From: Porpolomopsis calyptriformis
Lineage: Eukaryota > Basidiomycota > Agaricomycetes > Agaricales > Hygrophoraceae
Length of the DNA stretch: 64,000 bases
Assembly: GCA_951640195.1 (NCBI GenBank)
Contig: OX621164.1
Location: 43,098-107,097 of the forward strand
Reading direction: 5' to 3'
Shown: one piece after another, positions 1 to 11,562 of the stretch
How positions within the stretch are numbered: the first letter of the stretch is position 1
Layout of the letters: each line of letters starts with the position of its first letter
The notes under the pieces: model-generated
Database searches by the model: none
Seen by the model: the letters and a program-made list of their open reading frames with translations, nothing else
Told to the model about the DNA's origin: nothing
Position numbers and translations under genes: made by a program

Positions 1-3000
1 ATCATGATAATTCTAGATTACGACCATGCTACATCTATGCTATCTGTCAATTCCTGTATGCCTCTATGCATATCAAATAAAGTTTCAACAGTTTCCCATG
101 CTTATTTATCCACTTGTAACCTTCCCAACCTTATCTCTAAATCTCAATCAAATAGCAATCAACCTTCCAATTCCAACTGTCTCAATCAATCAATGGAAAT
201 TGCAACCTTTCTCACATTGAAAAAGAAATACAAACCTGTCTCAAAGAAAGTTCACTCTGTAGTAGCTGAACTCCCTGACAAGTTTCAAATCATTTGGAAA
301 ATCCTTGGCGATCCACTTGCAGACATGCCAACACTCAACCCAAACCCCCCAACATTTACTCTGACTGAATGATATATGATTGAATGAATGGAGCTTTTTG
401 ATAAAGCTCACCCTGGAGATTTCCTTTGGCCTCAGGAAAGGGCTCTCCTTCACGATTTCATGAGGAAGCAAGATCTTGCTTTCGCCTGGAACGACTCTGA
501 ATGAGGATATTTCAGATCTGACTTTTTCCCTCCCATCGACCTCCCAGTAGTACCACATATGCCCTGGGTACAGAAGAATATTCCGATTCCCCCAGGGATC
601 TACCATGAAGTGTGCAAAGTTATCCAGCGAAAAATTGATGCTGGTGTCTATGAACCCTCAAACTCCTCCTGCTGATCGCGATAGTTCACCATTCTAAAGA
701 AAGGAGGGAAAGAACTTAGAATCATTCATAGTCTTAAACCACTCAATCAAGTCACAATTCGACATTTGGGAGTCACGCCAATCCCCAAACACTTGGCTGA
801 ACAGTTCAGCAGTCGATCCTACGGCGCTATGTTCGATCTTTATGTCAGATATGACAAATGAGTGATTGCGCCTTCATCTTGTAATCTAACCACATTCCAA
901 ACACCCTATGGGGCTTATTGACTAGTTACCCTACCCATAGGATGGACAAATTCTATGCCTGTTTTTCACAACAACATTACCTATATTCTCTAACCAGAGA
1001 TTCCTGAGTTTACAATCCCCTATATCAACAATATCCCTGTGAAAGGTCCCACAACTCAATATGTATTACCCAATGGATCCTATGAAACGATTCCCGAGAA
1101 CAATGGAATTCGACAATTCATATGGAAATACTTTGGGAATCTCAATTGAATAGTCCAGCGAATGAAATATTGCGGTGGAACTATGTCAGGCTATAAATCA
1201 TTCTTGTGCACAGAAGAAACCACCATTCTTAGACACTGATGTACTCACTTAGGATAACTACTGGATGAATTGCGCGTATCTGCGATCCGAAACTGGGGTC
1301 CTTGTAAAGACCTCTCTGAAGTTTGAGCCTTCCTTGGCACTATTAGCATTGTTCAGATTTTCATTCGCAACTTCACGCATTGAGCACACCACCTAGTCAA
1401 GCTCACTAGGAAAGATATGCCCTTTGAATTCGGTCCTGATTAGCTTGCTGCCCAAGAGGACCTAAAACAAGCTCTTCTAGAATCGCCTGCTCTGCAAGTC
1501 CTCAATTATACTTCTGACACTCCTGTTATACTTGCCATCGACACCTCCTATATCACTGCTAGCTTTCACTTGTGCCAATGCGATCCCAATGACCTGAAGA
1601 AATGGTACTATAATTGTTTCAGTTTGATCACATTGAACGACCAAGAAAGAAGGTTCTCTCAACCAAAACTCGAAATCTATAGTCTCTATCGAGCTTTGCG
1701 ATTGCTCCGACTCTACCTCATTATAGAAGTTGACGCTTGCTATATCAAAGGAATGCTAGCGAACCCAGACATCGCACCTCAAGCTAGTATTAACAAATGG
1801 ATCATAGCGATCCTCACATTCCATTTTACTTTGGTACACATCGCTGGTTCGAACCACAGTCCCAACAGTCTCTCTCAATGCCCCTGACAGCCTGATGACC
1901 AAGACAATAAAGAACTGATTGATAAAGACTTCAATGATTGGATCAATCGCATCCACAGATTAATGCACCATATCAATGATTTGCCCATGCCCCGAACGAC
2001 AAACCTCTGAATGCCCACCTCAGTTTACTTGCAGAGTAAACATTTCAGTGAGGAGGAGGAGGACCCTATCCACCCACGTGCTGATTCCTACAAAATTGTT
2101 CCACAATTGGAAGCAGCTCAACAAGATGATTGATGACTTATCCTTGTTTGAAAATGGCTCTCAGATCTTGAACAACCAAGCAACATGTCTGACAGTGACT
2201 GTGCAAGCTTTATATGATACTGCAAAGAGTTCTTTATTGACAATGACTGACTATGGAGAAAGGATGGACAAGGTGCTCATAAATTAGTTATTGATCTGGA
2301 TCACTGATTAGCAATCATGACAGAACTTCATAATTGAACAGGCCACAAGGCTATCTTCACTACCTGATCGATCATTTCCGAATGTTTCTGGTGGCCCCAT
2401 ATGGCCCCTGACATAGTCTAGTTCATTTGGACATGTTATACCTGTCAAGTCTGCCAAACCATGCAAGCCCTCGTTCCTCCAACCATCTCCACACCAGCTC
2501 CCCTATTTGCCAAAATCTACATCGACATGATGTATATGCCCTGATCTGGTCCTTTTTGATATATAGTCCAAGGGCGATGCTCCCTCACACACTATCCTGA
2601 ATTTCGAATGCTTCGTTCGGAAACAGCGAAATTGATTGGTGAATGGATCTTCGAGGATATAATCTGTCACTGGGGCTCTCTTCGAGAAATTGTCATGGAC
2701 AACAGAACAGCCTTCTTAGGAGCCATAGATCACCTTGCCAAGCACTATCAAATCAACCACATTTGCATCAGCAGATACAACTCTCATGCAAATGGAATAG
2801 TCAAATGATCTCACTTCGATGTATGACAATCGCTATTCAAAGCTGTCGATGGCAATCAGAAACAATGGTTGATTGGAGCCTACTCTGTATTCTTGGCTAA
2901 GCGTGTCACTACCCAAAAGTGATTAGCATGCTCACCCTACTTCGCTGTCACTGGATCTCAGCCATTACTACCTTTAGATATTTCCAAAGTGACATATCTC

Positions 3001-3486
3001 CTTCCCACTCCAGATTCAGTTCTCTCGATGACTGATCTAATATTGCAATGCATGATCACTCTATAGAAATGAGACACTGACTTAGAGCAACTTCAATCAA
3101 AGGTTCTCGCTACTTGCCTATGGTCCGCCATTCAATTCGAGAAGAGACACGAGAAGACTATTCACAACTACAACTTCAAAACTAGCAATCTCATACTCAT
3201 TCAGAACACAAAAATTGAGAAGTCTCTCAATCGAAAGATGCATCCTCAATACCTAGGACCCCTAGTCGTGATATCTTGAAACCTAGGAAAAGCTTATATC
3301 ATTGCAGAGCTCGACGGATCCATCTTACACCATCTAATTGCTGCATTTAGAGTCATCCCATACTTCACCTGAAGATCAATCACAATTCCCGAATGATTCC
3401 TCGACATATCAACTTCTCAACTTAGAGACATAGAATGTTTGCTAGCTAGCGAACCACTCAATAGCATTGTGATCGAGGACTTGTAA
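1..3486 (+). pseudogene. Element A pol (RT, RNase H, integrase), many premature stops
   Basis: One + strand frame can be followed with occasional shifts. Residues around 220-370 give a pre-RT segment (KKKYKPV, ELPDKFQI, DPLADMP). RT follows with DLYVRYDK, LVTLPIGWTNS and YINN at about 1021-1032, where the catalytic YxDD should be. RNase H spans about 1480-1890 (LAIDTSY, RFSQPKLEIY, ANPDIAP). The integrase zinc-binding and core regions lie at about 2280-2830 (DWIFED-like, INHICISRYNS). The C-terminal tail ends at 3486. Stops are mainly TGA where the family has Arg, TAA where it has Gln, and TAG where it has Trp. These are C-to-T changes on one strand or the other. The two catalytic Asp of RT are Asn, so the enzyme would be dead even if the stops were ignored. 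Confidence 0.82.
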
Positions 3487-3613
3487 CCTGCCATAACGCA
3501 TCGCTACACACTTTTTTCATTCCAAAGTCTTTCTTTCATTTTTTTAGAAACAGAAATACAATTTTAAAAGAAAAAGACTAAAGGCTACAAAAATTATACA
3601 AGACAAGTAAAAG

Positions 3614-5290
3614 CTACAATTGGTCTAAGACCATTTCCTCTTCCTTCTCTTCTAAACCCCTTAAAATCTCTTTGAGAACGATGATCCGTGCTTTTATGCA
3701 TACTTTCTCCTCCGCAATTGCTACCAACACCTCTCGCAATTTCTCTTCATCAGCTGCCTTCCCCTTCACCTTCCCTTTCTAACCTGCAATCGGCCGAGTT
3801 GTTTCCTTTGAGCTCTCACCCACCATCTCCTCCTTGAAAGGCAGCATCTCATCAATGTAGACTACTGGACCTATAGAAAGAAGAGATTAGAAAAAGAAAA
3901 ACAATAAAAGAAAAAGAATAACTTACAAGACATGGCCCTCGCTGATTTCCGAACCCCCTTCAATGATTCTTCCGCTGTCACTGACTTATTCACACCCTTC
4001 AACTCCACCTTAGGCTGCAGTTTGTACTTCTTCCCCAGCCAAGTCTCCCCCTTCCAATAACACCCATGCTTATCTATTATGCACTTGGCACATAACAGAT
4101 CAGCAGGGTTGATCTCACATTCTGCGCCAACCTTCTTGCAAAAATCACACTGCGAAATAAAGAAGCCCATTAGTGAAACAAAAATAAAAGAAGAGAAAGA
4201 AAACTTACCTTACCCTTAACCAGGCACAAGGTTTCCTCCATTACCTTTCTCTTGTGGTACTCCTGTGTTGTCATCACTAGAAGGGACCATCCCTTCACCA
4301 CCATTCTCTCCCGATAGGCTGCCTTTGATCTCTCCACCTTGTCTTCTGCAGTCAGCGATTGCACTACTGCCGCTGACTCTTCTTCACCATCTGGGGGCTG
4401 GTGCCTGTCCTCCATCATCTCCATCATCACCCCCATCATGTCTGGCATGTCTGCTGACACCTCTGCCACCTTTGTTCCACTTTCACCTGCCACCTTTTCC
4501 ATCTCTTAACGGAACTCCTCCTCATTGATCTTTCCATCCATAAGTGACTGGAGGAGCCTCTCGTAGGCTTCCTCCACCTGCTTCTGGTCCTCAGTGTGTC
4601 GTACCTCCCATTCCCATTCCTCTTGCTCCTGCTTCTCTCGTACCTCTCACTCCGCCCTCTTGACCCACTCACACTCCTCTCACTTCTCTTGTTCTTCACG
4701 CTTGACCCTCTCTCATTCCTCTTGTTCCTTGCGCTTGACCCTCTCTCGTTCCTCCCATGCAGAGGCCTCCACCCTCTCCCTCACCTCACATTCTTGTTCC
4801 TCCCTTCGCTCTCGCTTGACCTTCTCTGCCTCCACCTTCTCTTCAACCTCCCAATATACTACCCCTGCCAACCTTGGTATCAACATCTCCCCTACCCACT
4901 CCAACCACTCTCATTCCTCGAAAATGTTGAAGGTCTTGCGGGCCTCCTTTTGCCACGCGACAACCTTGTTGTCTGTTGATGTCTCTTTTAGGGCCTTCAT
5001 GACCTGATTATATGCGATCTAAAAAAGATGGATTAGCAAAGAAAAATGATTAAAAAACATGAGACTTACTAGTAACTTGCAAAATTGTTGCCCCCAGACT
5101 TTATAGTCTTTGGGTTCGGCAACCCCATCTGGAAGCAACCTCATTTGGTCACAAATCTTCTACTTCACAATGGTAATAATGTTCTTCATCATTTTTGAAC
5201 AGCTTGATGCAGTTTTCTTGATGTCATGATACACGGTTTGAAGACAGTCATGTCTGAAGATGAATGTGACACACTGGTCACACTTATAAA
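3614..5290 (-). pseudogene. Antisense accessory gene of element A: coiled coil plus Zn2Cys6-like cluster
   Basis: The gene lies between pol and the 3' LTR, transcribed against the element. An upstream exon (about 5270-5075) encodes a KCDQC-containing segment. After an intron (donor GTAAGT near 5067), a long Glu/Arg/Lys-rich coiled-coil exon spans about 5020-4212. An intron of about 62 bp follows (4150-4211). The next exon (about 4149-3930) encodes six cysteines with spacing C-x2-C-x6-C-x8-C-x2-C-x6-C, which fits the fungal Zn(II)2Cys6 binuclear cluster, including a Pro in the loop. A last exon (about 3870-3614) is Glu/Lys-rich and ends in DQL. At least three in-frame stops interrupt it (TAG or TGA). 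Similar proteins occur as hypothetical proteins in agaricomycetes, as far as I recall. The function is unknown; DNA binding is an inference from the cysteine spacing. The start codon is not resolved. Confidence 0.62.
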
Positions 5291-5359
5291 TGTGCCTCAG
5301 CAATTACCAGCAAATCACGTGATTGACTGAGGACAGTCAACATTTCAGTGAGGAGGAGA

Positions 5360-5964
5360 TGATATGACCCCTCCATCCCCTGAGCACCATATATCCAACT
5401 ATACAAATACTAGATGCCTATCAAGTCCTTCGAACACAAACTCAAACCCTCCAAATGCTCTCAATAGCTCCCAAACATCCTGAATGAGTTCAAGATTCAT
5501 CAAACTCTCTGAACATGATTGAAGTTTTCCGAACGTGAATGAAAGTTTGTATATCAAAGGGAAGACACTATTCAAAGGCATCGATTCTCTTCTATTTCTC
5601 CCTTTTTATTCAACTTCTTCATTCCCATTCACTACTTTCCCCTTAGATTATTAGAGAGGCTCCCTTTTATCATATACATTCAAAGGGATCCTTGTACTAG
5701 AAGATATATATACTGTATGTTGTAGCTAGTGATCCAAACAAGTTAGATATTCACTTCTCTCTTGCTCTCAAGTCTAGATCCTCTCTAGATCTTCTAAGAC
5801 TTCCTCTTTCAATCTTCTGACCCTTCCAATTCCCCGATCGATCATGTTTGTGAACAATCGAAGACTTCCTATCCATGATCATTGATCATAGACTGTGTTG
5901 AGACTCTTTATAGTCATCCTTGCACCTTGTTCTGTGTTCAGTTGGCATACACAAAGCACATGCA
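5360..5964 (+). repeat. Element A 3' LTR
   Basis: The LTR starts with TGATATGACC directly after the purine tract GAGGAGGAGA, the usual polypurine-LTR junction. It contains a TATATATA stretch at about 5706-5713 and pyrimidine-rich sequence before its 3' end. The partner 5' LTR is outside the window, so the right end is not fixed: TTCA at 5940, CACA at 5960 and TGCA at 5964 are all possible. Sequence homologous to element C's integrase region begins just beyond, near 5969. Confidence 0.6.
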
Positions 5965-5965
5965 T

Positions 5966-8900
5966 TACTGTTTGGTTTGGCTGTCAGTTTGTGGGTGGTA
6001 GGCAGTGGAAACGTTGTGGGTTGTGCCTAAGAGGCAGAAGAGGTTAGTCATGTATTTCAATATGAATCACAGATCACGATTGTGAATGATACGTTGAGGG
6101 ACTCCATAATCTCAAATAACACAGTCTCAGATGATCTTGGTGAAGCCCTCAGAGTTGAGTTCAATATGCGTCAGTTTGAACTTGACTGCCTTCAAGAATG
6201 CGTTGACCATAGTCAAGACAGTGTTGTATCCTTGACATTTGGGAATGGGTCCTATGAGGTTAACAGTGATTGTGTCCCATGGATGAGCTGGGGGGTTGAA
6301 GGGGTGGAGCAGAGTCTTCATGGGCAAGCAAGATGCCTTGGTGCATTGACAAGTCTCACAGCCAGAGATGTATTGTTTCACATCTCAACAGATAGTGGGC
6401 CACCAGTAATTTCAACAAAGGACTTTGGCAGTCTTGAAGGGGCTGTAATATCCTGACAAGGGATTGTTGTGATACCAAGAGATGATTTCACCATGAAGGG
6501 GCTTGTTGACCGAGATGTAAATCTGATTGTTAAGAGTGAGAATACCATCATCTTACATCTTCCAACCATTTTCTTGTTTTCTTTGAGAGAGTGTAATGGA
6601 ATCTTCCTTGTTCTGGTAAGAGTCCTTGATATGTGAATGAAAGTGGTCAGGTTCAATGTCAAATTGAACTGGTCGGAGGTCTATGATTGGGTGAGAAGAA
6701 GTGGAAAAAAGAGAGTTGGGCAAAAGAATTGTGTCATCATTGTCATCCACCCCCCTTTCAAAACCTGGTCATCTTGACAGGATGTTAGCCTTTGAGTTAG
6801 CCTTACCAGCGACATGATGAAGGGTGAAATGGAAGTCTTGCAACTCCATGAGCCAGCAAGCCTAACATCTGTTAAGCTTCTGTGGCTTCTTGAAGTATTA
6901 GAGGTTGGCATGGTTAGTCCAAACCTTAAAGACTTGCTTAGCAGACAATAGATGTTTGCAAAACTCTTGTAGAGTGGTCATTATTGCGAGAAGTTCGCAA
7001 TCGTAAATTTGCTGATTTCATTCCACAGGACTGAACAATTTCAAGAGGAATCCAATAAGCTTCCAGATATTTTCTTGTTTTTGTGAGAGTATAGCACCCA
7101 AAGTGTATTCGGAGGCATCAGTCTCAACACAGAGTAAATCATGATCATTAGTGATAGAAAGAACAGGAGCAGAGGTAATGATTGTCTTGAGGATGTTGAA
7201 GGCATCCTGGCATTGATCAGTCCATTCAAAGGGAGCGTTTCCAGTTAGGATATTGAGAGGGCAAGCGATACCAGCGAAGTGGTGAATGAAGCGACAATAG
7301 AAGTTACAGAAACTGAGGAAAGATTGAATGTCATGTTTCAGGTTGGGGTTGGCTAGTCAGTGATGCCTTGGACCTTGATCAGATCCATCTTGACTTGGCC
7401 CTTAGAGACAACAACTCCAAGGTATTCCACTTGTTTTTGATCGAATTTGTACTTATTGGGTTTGAGATAAAGCTTGTGTTTGTGAAGTAGAGACATGACT
7501 TTGTAGATGTGCTAATGGTGCATTTTGAGATTCTTGTTGAAGATCAATATATCATCAATATATATAAGTATGTGACCTTGATGGATCTGAATGTGGAAGA
7601 TGTCGTTTATCATTATCTGAAAGGTTGCAGGTGAGTTTGTAAGTCCAAAGAATATAACCAAAGGTTCAAACAAGCCACAGTTTGTCCTGAATGCAGCTTT
7701 GTGTTCGTTGCCTTCCTTGATGTGAATATTGTTGTAGCCCCAACAGATATCCAATTTGGTGAAGTAATGGGTATTCTGTAGGGTGTTAATGAGTTCAGTG
7801 ATCAAGGGGAGGGGGTAACAATTCTTGATAGTTATATCATTCAATTTCCGGTAATCTTGGATTGGGTGTAGTTGACCATCTTTCTTCTTAATGAAGAAGA
7901 AGGGGGAGGTGATGGGGGAAATGGAAGGACAAATTTGTCCAGTTTGGAGATTCTCCTCAAGGAATTCATCAAGTTGCCAGTGTTTATCCACACTAAGGGG
8001 ATAGATCTTGCAGTTGAGCTTCTCTTCAGTTCCTGGGAGCAGTTCAATTGCATGATCCCAAGAGCAAGGGGGTGGTAGCTTGTCAAAGTCTTTCTTGGTG
8101 AAGATGTCTTGGAATTCATGGAGGTAATCAGGAACGATGTCTTTCCAATCGCAATCCTTCTTCTAGGCCTCAGTGGCTTTGATCACAAGTTCCTGTGACT
8201 TGGTGGTCATTAACCGAATCTGGATAGTGGGGGTGAGATCAACCATGAGGAGGTGATCATCGTCTTCTAGAGTAAGGTTGTTGATATTGAAGGAGTCGAT
8301 GGAGGGGTGATAGTCTGGGGGACATCAATTTAAATCAAGGGTACTAGCTTTCCAGTCCACAGAGGGGTTATATGTCTTAAGCCAATCATGTCTGAGGAAG
8401 ATTTGTCCCTTGCTGAGGTTGGTGATGCCGAAGTTGATCCATTCCACATGGGTTCCAACTCGCAGTTTGAGAGCAACCATTTCTGAGATGGGGCCTTTGG
8501 TGTTGGGTTGACCATCAGCGTTGTGCACCGGAATAGGTCAGGTGAGAGGGGTTGTGTGGAGATCGCAGTCTTGAACATACTTGACATTGATACAGGAGCC
8601 TTCACATCTGCTGTCAACAAGAGCAGTGGCAGTGTGCTCTGCACAATTGTCTAGTATGATAAGATGGGCTTTGAGGATGAGTTGACTTCCTTTGGAGCTG
8701 CAAACAAAGACATGGGGTTGTTTGAGTTCATTCAAGGCTTGGATGGCATTCTCTGGGGAGAGGGTGGTGATTTTATCAATAGTAGACTGTACTATCTCAT
8801 GTGAGCATGCTAGGTGAGACTGATGTTGAAGAATAGATATTGCTGAATTAGCATTGCCTGTAATAGTATTAACAATCTCTTGAGGGGTTGAAAGAGAGTT

Positions 8901-9134
8901 GATGTTGGTTAATTCAACAGAAAGAGATGAGGATTTGGGAGTGGGGATTTCGGGGCATTCAGCATGTTTATCTGACAGAGCAAGTTTCAGAGGAGGAGAA
9001 GAAATGACAGGGGTATTTGATTTGGGTATACTAGGTACTGTACATGCTGTCATAGTAGATAAAGAAATGTCCAATACAGGGGTGTTCTGCCAGAGCAAAC
9101 AACTTCCAGTCAAGTGAAGGGAACGCATCTTCAT
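5966..9134 (-). pseudogene. Element B pol (protease, RT, RNase H, integrase), 3'-truncated
   Basis: Pol starts at ATG 9134-9132, overlapping the gag stop as TGATG. The protease core near 8605 reads VDSRCEG, where the family active site is DSG. A TGA at 8540-8538 falls where element C still has CGA. RT is well preserved (7991-7512): KKDGQLHPIQDYRKLN, FFGLTNSPATFQ, and an intact YIDD in ILIYIDDILIF. RNase H lies at about 6900-7300. The integrase core (6381-6127) has the CETCQ part of its zinc site and TITVNLIGP, where the first catalytic Asp is Asn. Scattered stops and shifts make the copy inactive. The frame is lost at about 5966, where element A's LTR begins. Confidence 0.8.
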
Positions 9135-11054
9135 CAACCATCAACAAAATCTGATTCATTATTGAGAGTGGGGGGATCATTCACTGAGCTGTGCTCCTCT
9201 GCAGAAAGGAGGTTCTTCAGCTCATCAAGTTCTAACATGGTCATGTCATAGAAGAGAGTGCAGATATTGACTGCAGCTTTCTCCTTGGGACAATCTCACC
9301 AGAAATGTCCAACTTCTCCACAGTTGAAACAGCAGTGGACCTGATGTGTCTTGTTGATGTCCATAGGCTTTCCCTGACTGCCATGGATGATCCTGGTGGG
9401 GACTTGACAATCTCCAGAGGGTTGGGCCTGGGGATGAGATGGGAGGGTCTGAGGAACATATCATGAGGAAGAGGGGATGGCTGGATGACAAGTCTGTTCC
9501 TGCTGACAGAACCGCTCATAGAGTTGTCCAATGGCCAAAGCCTTCTTGCAGTAGTCGGACCAGGTTGTAGGGAGAGGGGGATTGAGGTACATTTGGTGAA
9601 CAATGTTGTGATGGATATTCTTTTCAAAGATTCAGATCTTTTCTTTATCCTGGCCACTGAGGCTAGCGAGTTTTGCCTTTATCTCATACTTGACAAGGTA
9701 TTCCATGATAAGGGATGATCCTTGCATCATAGTCTGGATTTCCTTGCATGCGCGCTGCCCCAAGGCAGTATCTTTGAAGCTTCTGTCAAGGCCGAGCTTG
9801 AAGTTTTCCCAGGAGGGGAAGGGGATGGCATTGCCTTGAGTATCAGTCTGGTTGAGGAAGTTGTCAATGAATTGCTAAGCCCAGATTGCAGCAGTCCCTT
9901 CCTTTATATATGAGAGAGTAACGAGGGTGTATTTTGTGGCATTGGTGACTCCTCAGCCAGCTAGGAATATAATGACCTGTTGGTACCAATCCCTGTAGGC
10001 CTTAGGGTTGCCATTGAAGGTGCCAGGTTCAGCAAGCTTAATTTTACTGGATATAGCGGTAGCTATTAATGGAGCAGGTGGGGGACTGTTTGGAGATGGA
10101 GGTGTGGTGGGCTTGGATCAGGATTAGGGTCCATATCAGGGAGGGGAGTAGGTGGCTCCCAGGGAGAAGGACTTGGTTTTCTAGAAGAGAGAGAAGACAG
10201 AGTGGAAGGAGGCAGGTCTGAAGGTTCAGGTTTGGGTTTGAATTCCATAGAGATGATTTGCTGCTTTCCCTGGGCAGTAGGTTGTGGGAAAGGTGATTCA
10301 ACTAGTGGAGGAGGGGTTCATCGAGGTCTGAGACCTAAGAAGGAGAATGAGACAGGAGTTCAAGGGGTTGGAGGTGTGAAGGACCCAGATGCAAGTGCAG
10401 ACAAGGAAGGAAGAGGAGGAAGGATCTAGGATGAAAGAGGTGAATAGATCTCGAGTTGATCCTCAGGCATGTCTTCATACTTGAGTTCCTCTTCAGGTTC
10501 TGAGATGCTGTAAGAGGGTCTCCACAATAGGTGAGACATGATGGTCAGTGATCAAGTACGAGATGGATTTCTCACACATCTTGAGTTTCACATTGTTGAA
10601 AGATGTAAATGATGGGGACAATGACTTGTTCTATCAGATGATGGGGACAGTGAACACAAACATGGACTTGGAGATAGATGACCGGCTCTACTTCAAGAAG
10701 TGTGGCTGGGTCAGACAGGTTTTTGATTGGGGAAGAGGGGGGAGTATTGAAAGATTCCTCAGAAGAGGACAATGAGGGGGACAAGGGTGGGGATGGTGCA
10801 GAGTCAGGTTCAAGGAATTCATCAAGCAATGGGTTGAGCTGCTCTATGAGAGAGTCAAGCTCAAGTGGCAACAATTCTAGTATAGCAGTGGCAGTTAGAT
10901 GTGTGTTTCTGATAAGCTCAGATGTTGAGGCCTGATGAGGTTTGGGGTTGATAGGTGCATAGGGCAGAGGTAGCAATAGAGAGTGTGAGGCTAGAGTAGT
11001 AGTCAACTTGAATACTGTGCAGGGATGTCCAAAGGGTCTCCTGTGGTTTCTCAA
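9134..11054 (-). pseudogene. Element B gag (N-terminal extension, capsid-like core, CCHC knuckle)
   Basis: The N-terminal stretch (11054-10572) is a Ser/Pro/Leu-rich region also found in element C. The capsid-like core (about 10070-9490) has the retrotransposon gag signature: KAYRDWYQQV, EGTAAIWA, WENFKLGLDRSF. A zinc knuckle follows near 9330-9290, CFNCGEVGHFW then stop then DC, a CCHC motif interrupted by TGA (9296-9298) where Arg or Lys would be expected. The frame ends at TGA 9136-9134, which overlaps the pol start. The N-terminal part and the core are in different frames here but in the same frame in element C, so B has suffered an indel. No Met was seen at the core start, which argues that the N-terminal region is a true part of Gag. 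Confidence 0.75.
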
Positions 11055-11202
11055 TTGAAAGAGGACAGCTCTGCAGGGGGGAGTCTGGGTTGGGATTCTA
11101 AGGCAATCACTTGGCTAATATGGTAGTGGAGACAATCAGATGAATCTTGACCAGGGACTGTTGCGGAAAGAAGGAGGAGGGGGAGGAGGAGTTTTGATCT
11201 TC

Positions 11203-11562
11203 TGTTAAGGCGCAGTGGGCTCCTAGTCTTGCTTATGATGCTCAACATGAAGACCTGAGATCTTGCTCAAGAACAAGGGGGGGTATCTTTGTTGAGATGG
11301 AAACTAGGGAATACAAACTCAACTACACTACTTATATCTAATCTAAGTTTGAATGTAACAACTCAACAGCATTCCATGGAATGGCTGACAAATGATAACT
11401 CAACTGCTACACAACTGTGGATAGCACCATCATCAACCAATGGTAAAACTCCCTCTAATCTATAGGGTAGGAATGACCATGGATGGGAAAGGAAGGTGAT
11501 TAAGGGGGAAGATAAGATTAGAAATCATGATAAGATAAAGAAAAAGAGGATGCATTGTAACA
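11203..11562 (-). repeat. Element B 5' LTR, 360 bp
   Basis: On the + strand it runs from TGTTAAGGCGC to GCATTGTAACA, so on the element's own strand it begins TGTTAC and ends TTAACA (TG...CA). It aligns with the 346-bp LTRs of element C. As in C, the conserved 14 bases GAAGATCAAAACTC follow on the element strand, where a primer-binding site should sit; I do not recognise a tRNA 3' end in them. The LTR contains GATAAGATAA motifs near its outer edge, as does C. Confidence 0.8.

Larger units (their letters stand above)
1..5964 (+). mobile_element. Element A: Ty3/gypsy LTR retrotransposon, 3' portion, decayed
   Basis: Only the 3' part lies in the window. In order it holds degraded pol (about 1-3486), an antisense accessory gene (about 3614-5290), a purine-rich tract at about 5350-5359, and a 3' LTR. 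The right end meets truncated element B: sequence matching B's integrase region resumes near 5969, so A probably inserted into B and removed or displaced its 3' end. The 5' half, 5' LTR and left target duplication lie outside the window. The pol protein resembles a Ty3/gypsy lineage common in agaricomycete genomes. The element cannot be autonomous, because its frame carries many stops and the reverse transcriptase active site is altered. Confidence 0.8.
5966..11562 (-). mobile_element. Element B: Ty3/gypsy LTR retrotransposon, 3'-truncated
   Basis: The element reads right to left: 5' LTR (11203-11562), gag N-terminal region (10572-11054), gag core with zinc knuckle, protease, RT, RNase H and integrase core. 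It stops in the integrase near 5966-5969, where element A's LTR begins. Element C is a close relative along its whole length, including the same LTR ends (TGTTAAGG and GATGCAT near the two edges on the + strand). The integrase C-terminus, chromodomain and 3' LTR seen in C are missing from B. The truncation is best explained by insertion of A or a linked deletion. Confidence 0.85.

Noticed and set aside
1840..1860. GGTTCGAACC resembling a tRNA T-loop
   Set aside because: It is in the RNase H coding region of element A, with no cloverleaf around it.
2041..2060. CATTTCAGTGAGGAGGAG inside pol of element A, identical to the sequence before the 3' LTR
   Set aside because: The 2041 copy is coding (HFSEEEED in the family) and is not followed by an LTR. 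The match with 5341-5358 is curious, but an internal LTR is not supported.
4265..5007. Several Ser/Leu/Pro-rich + strand frames in element A
   Set aside because: They mirror the Glu/Arg/Lys-rich coiled-coil exons on the - strand, which have introns and a conserved Cys cluster.
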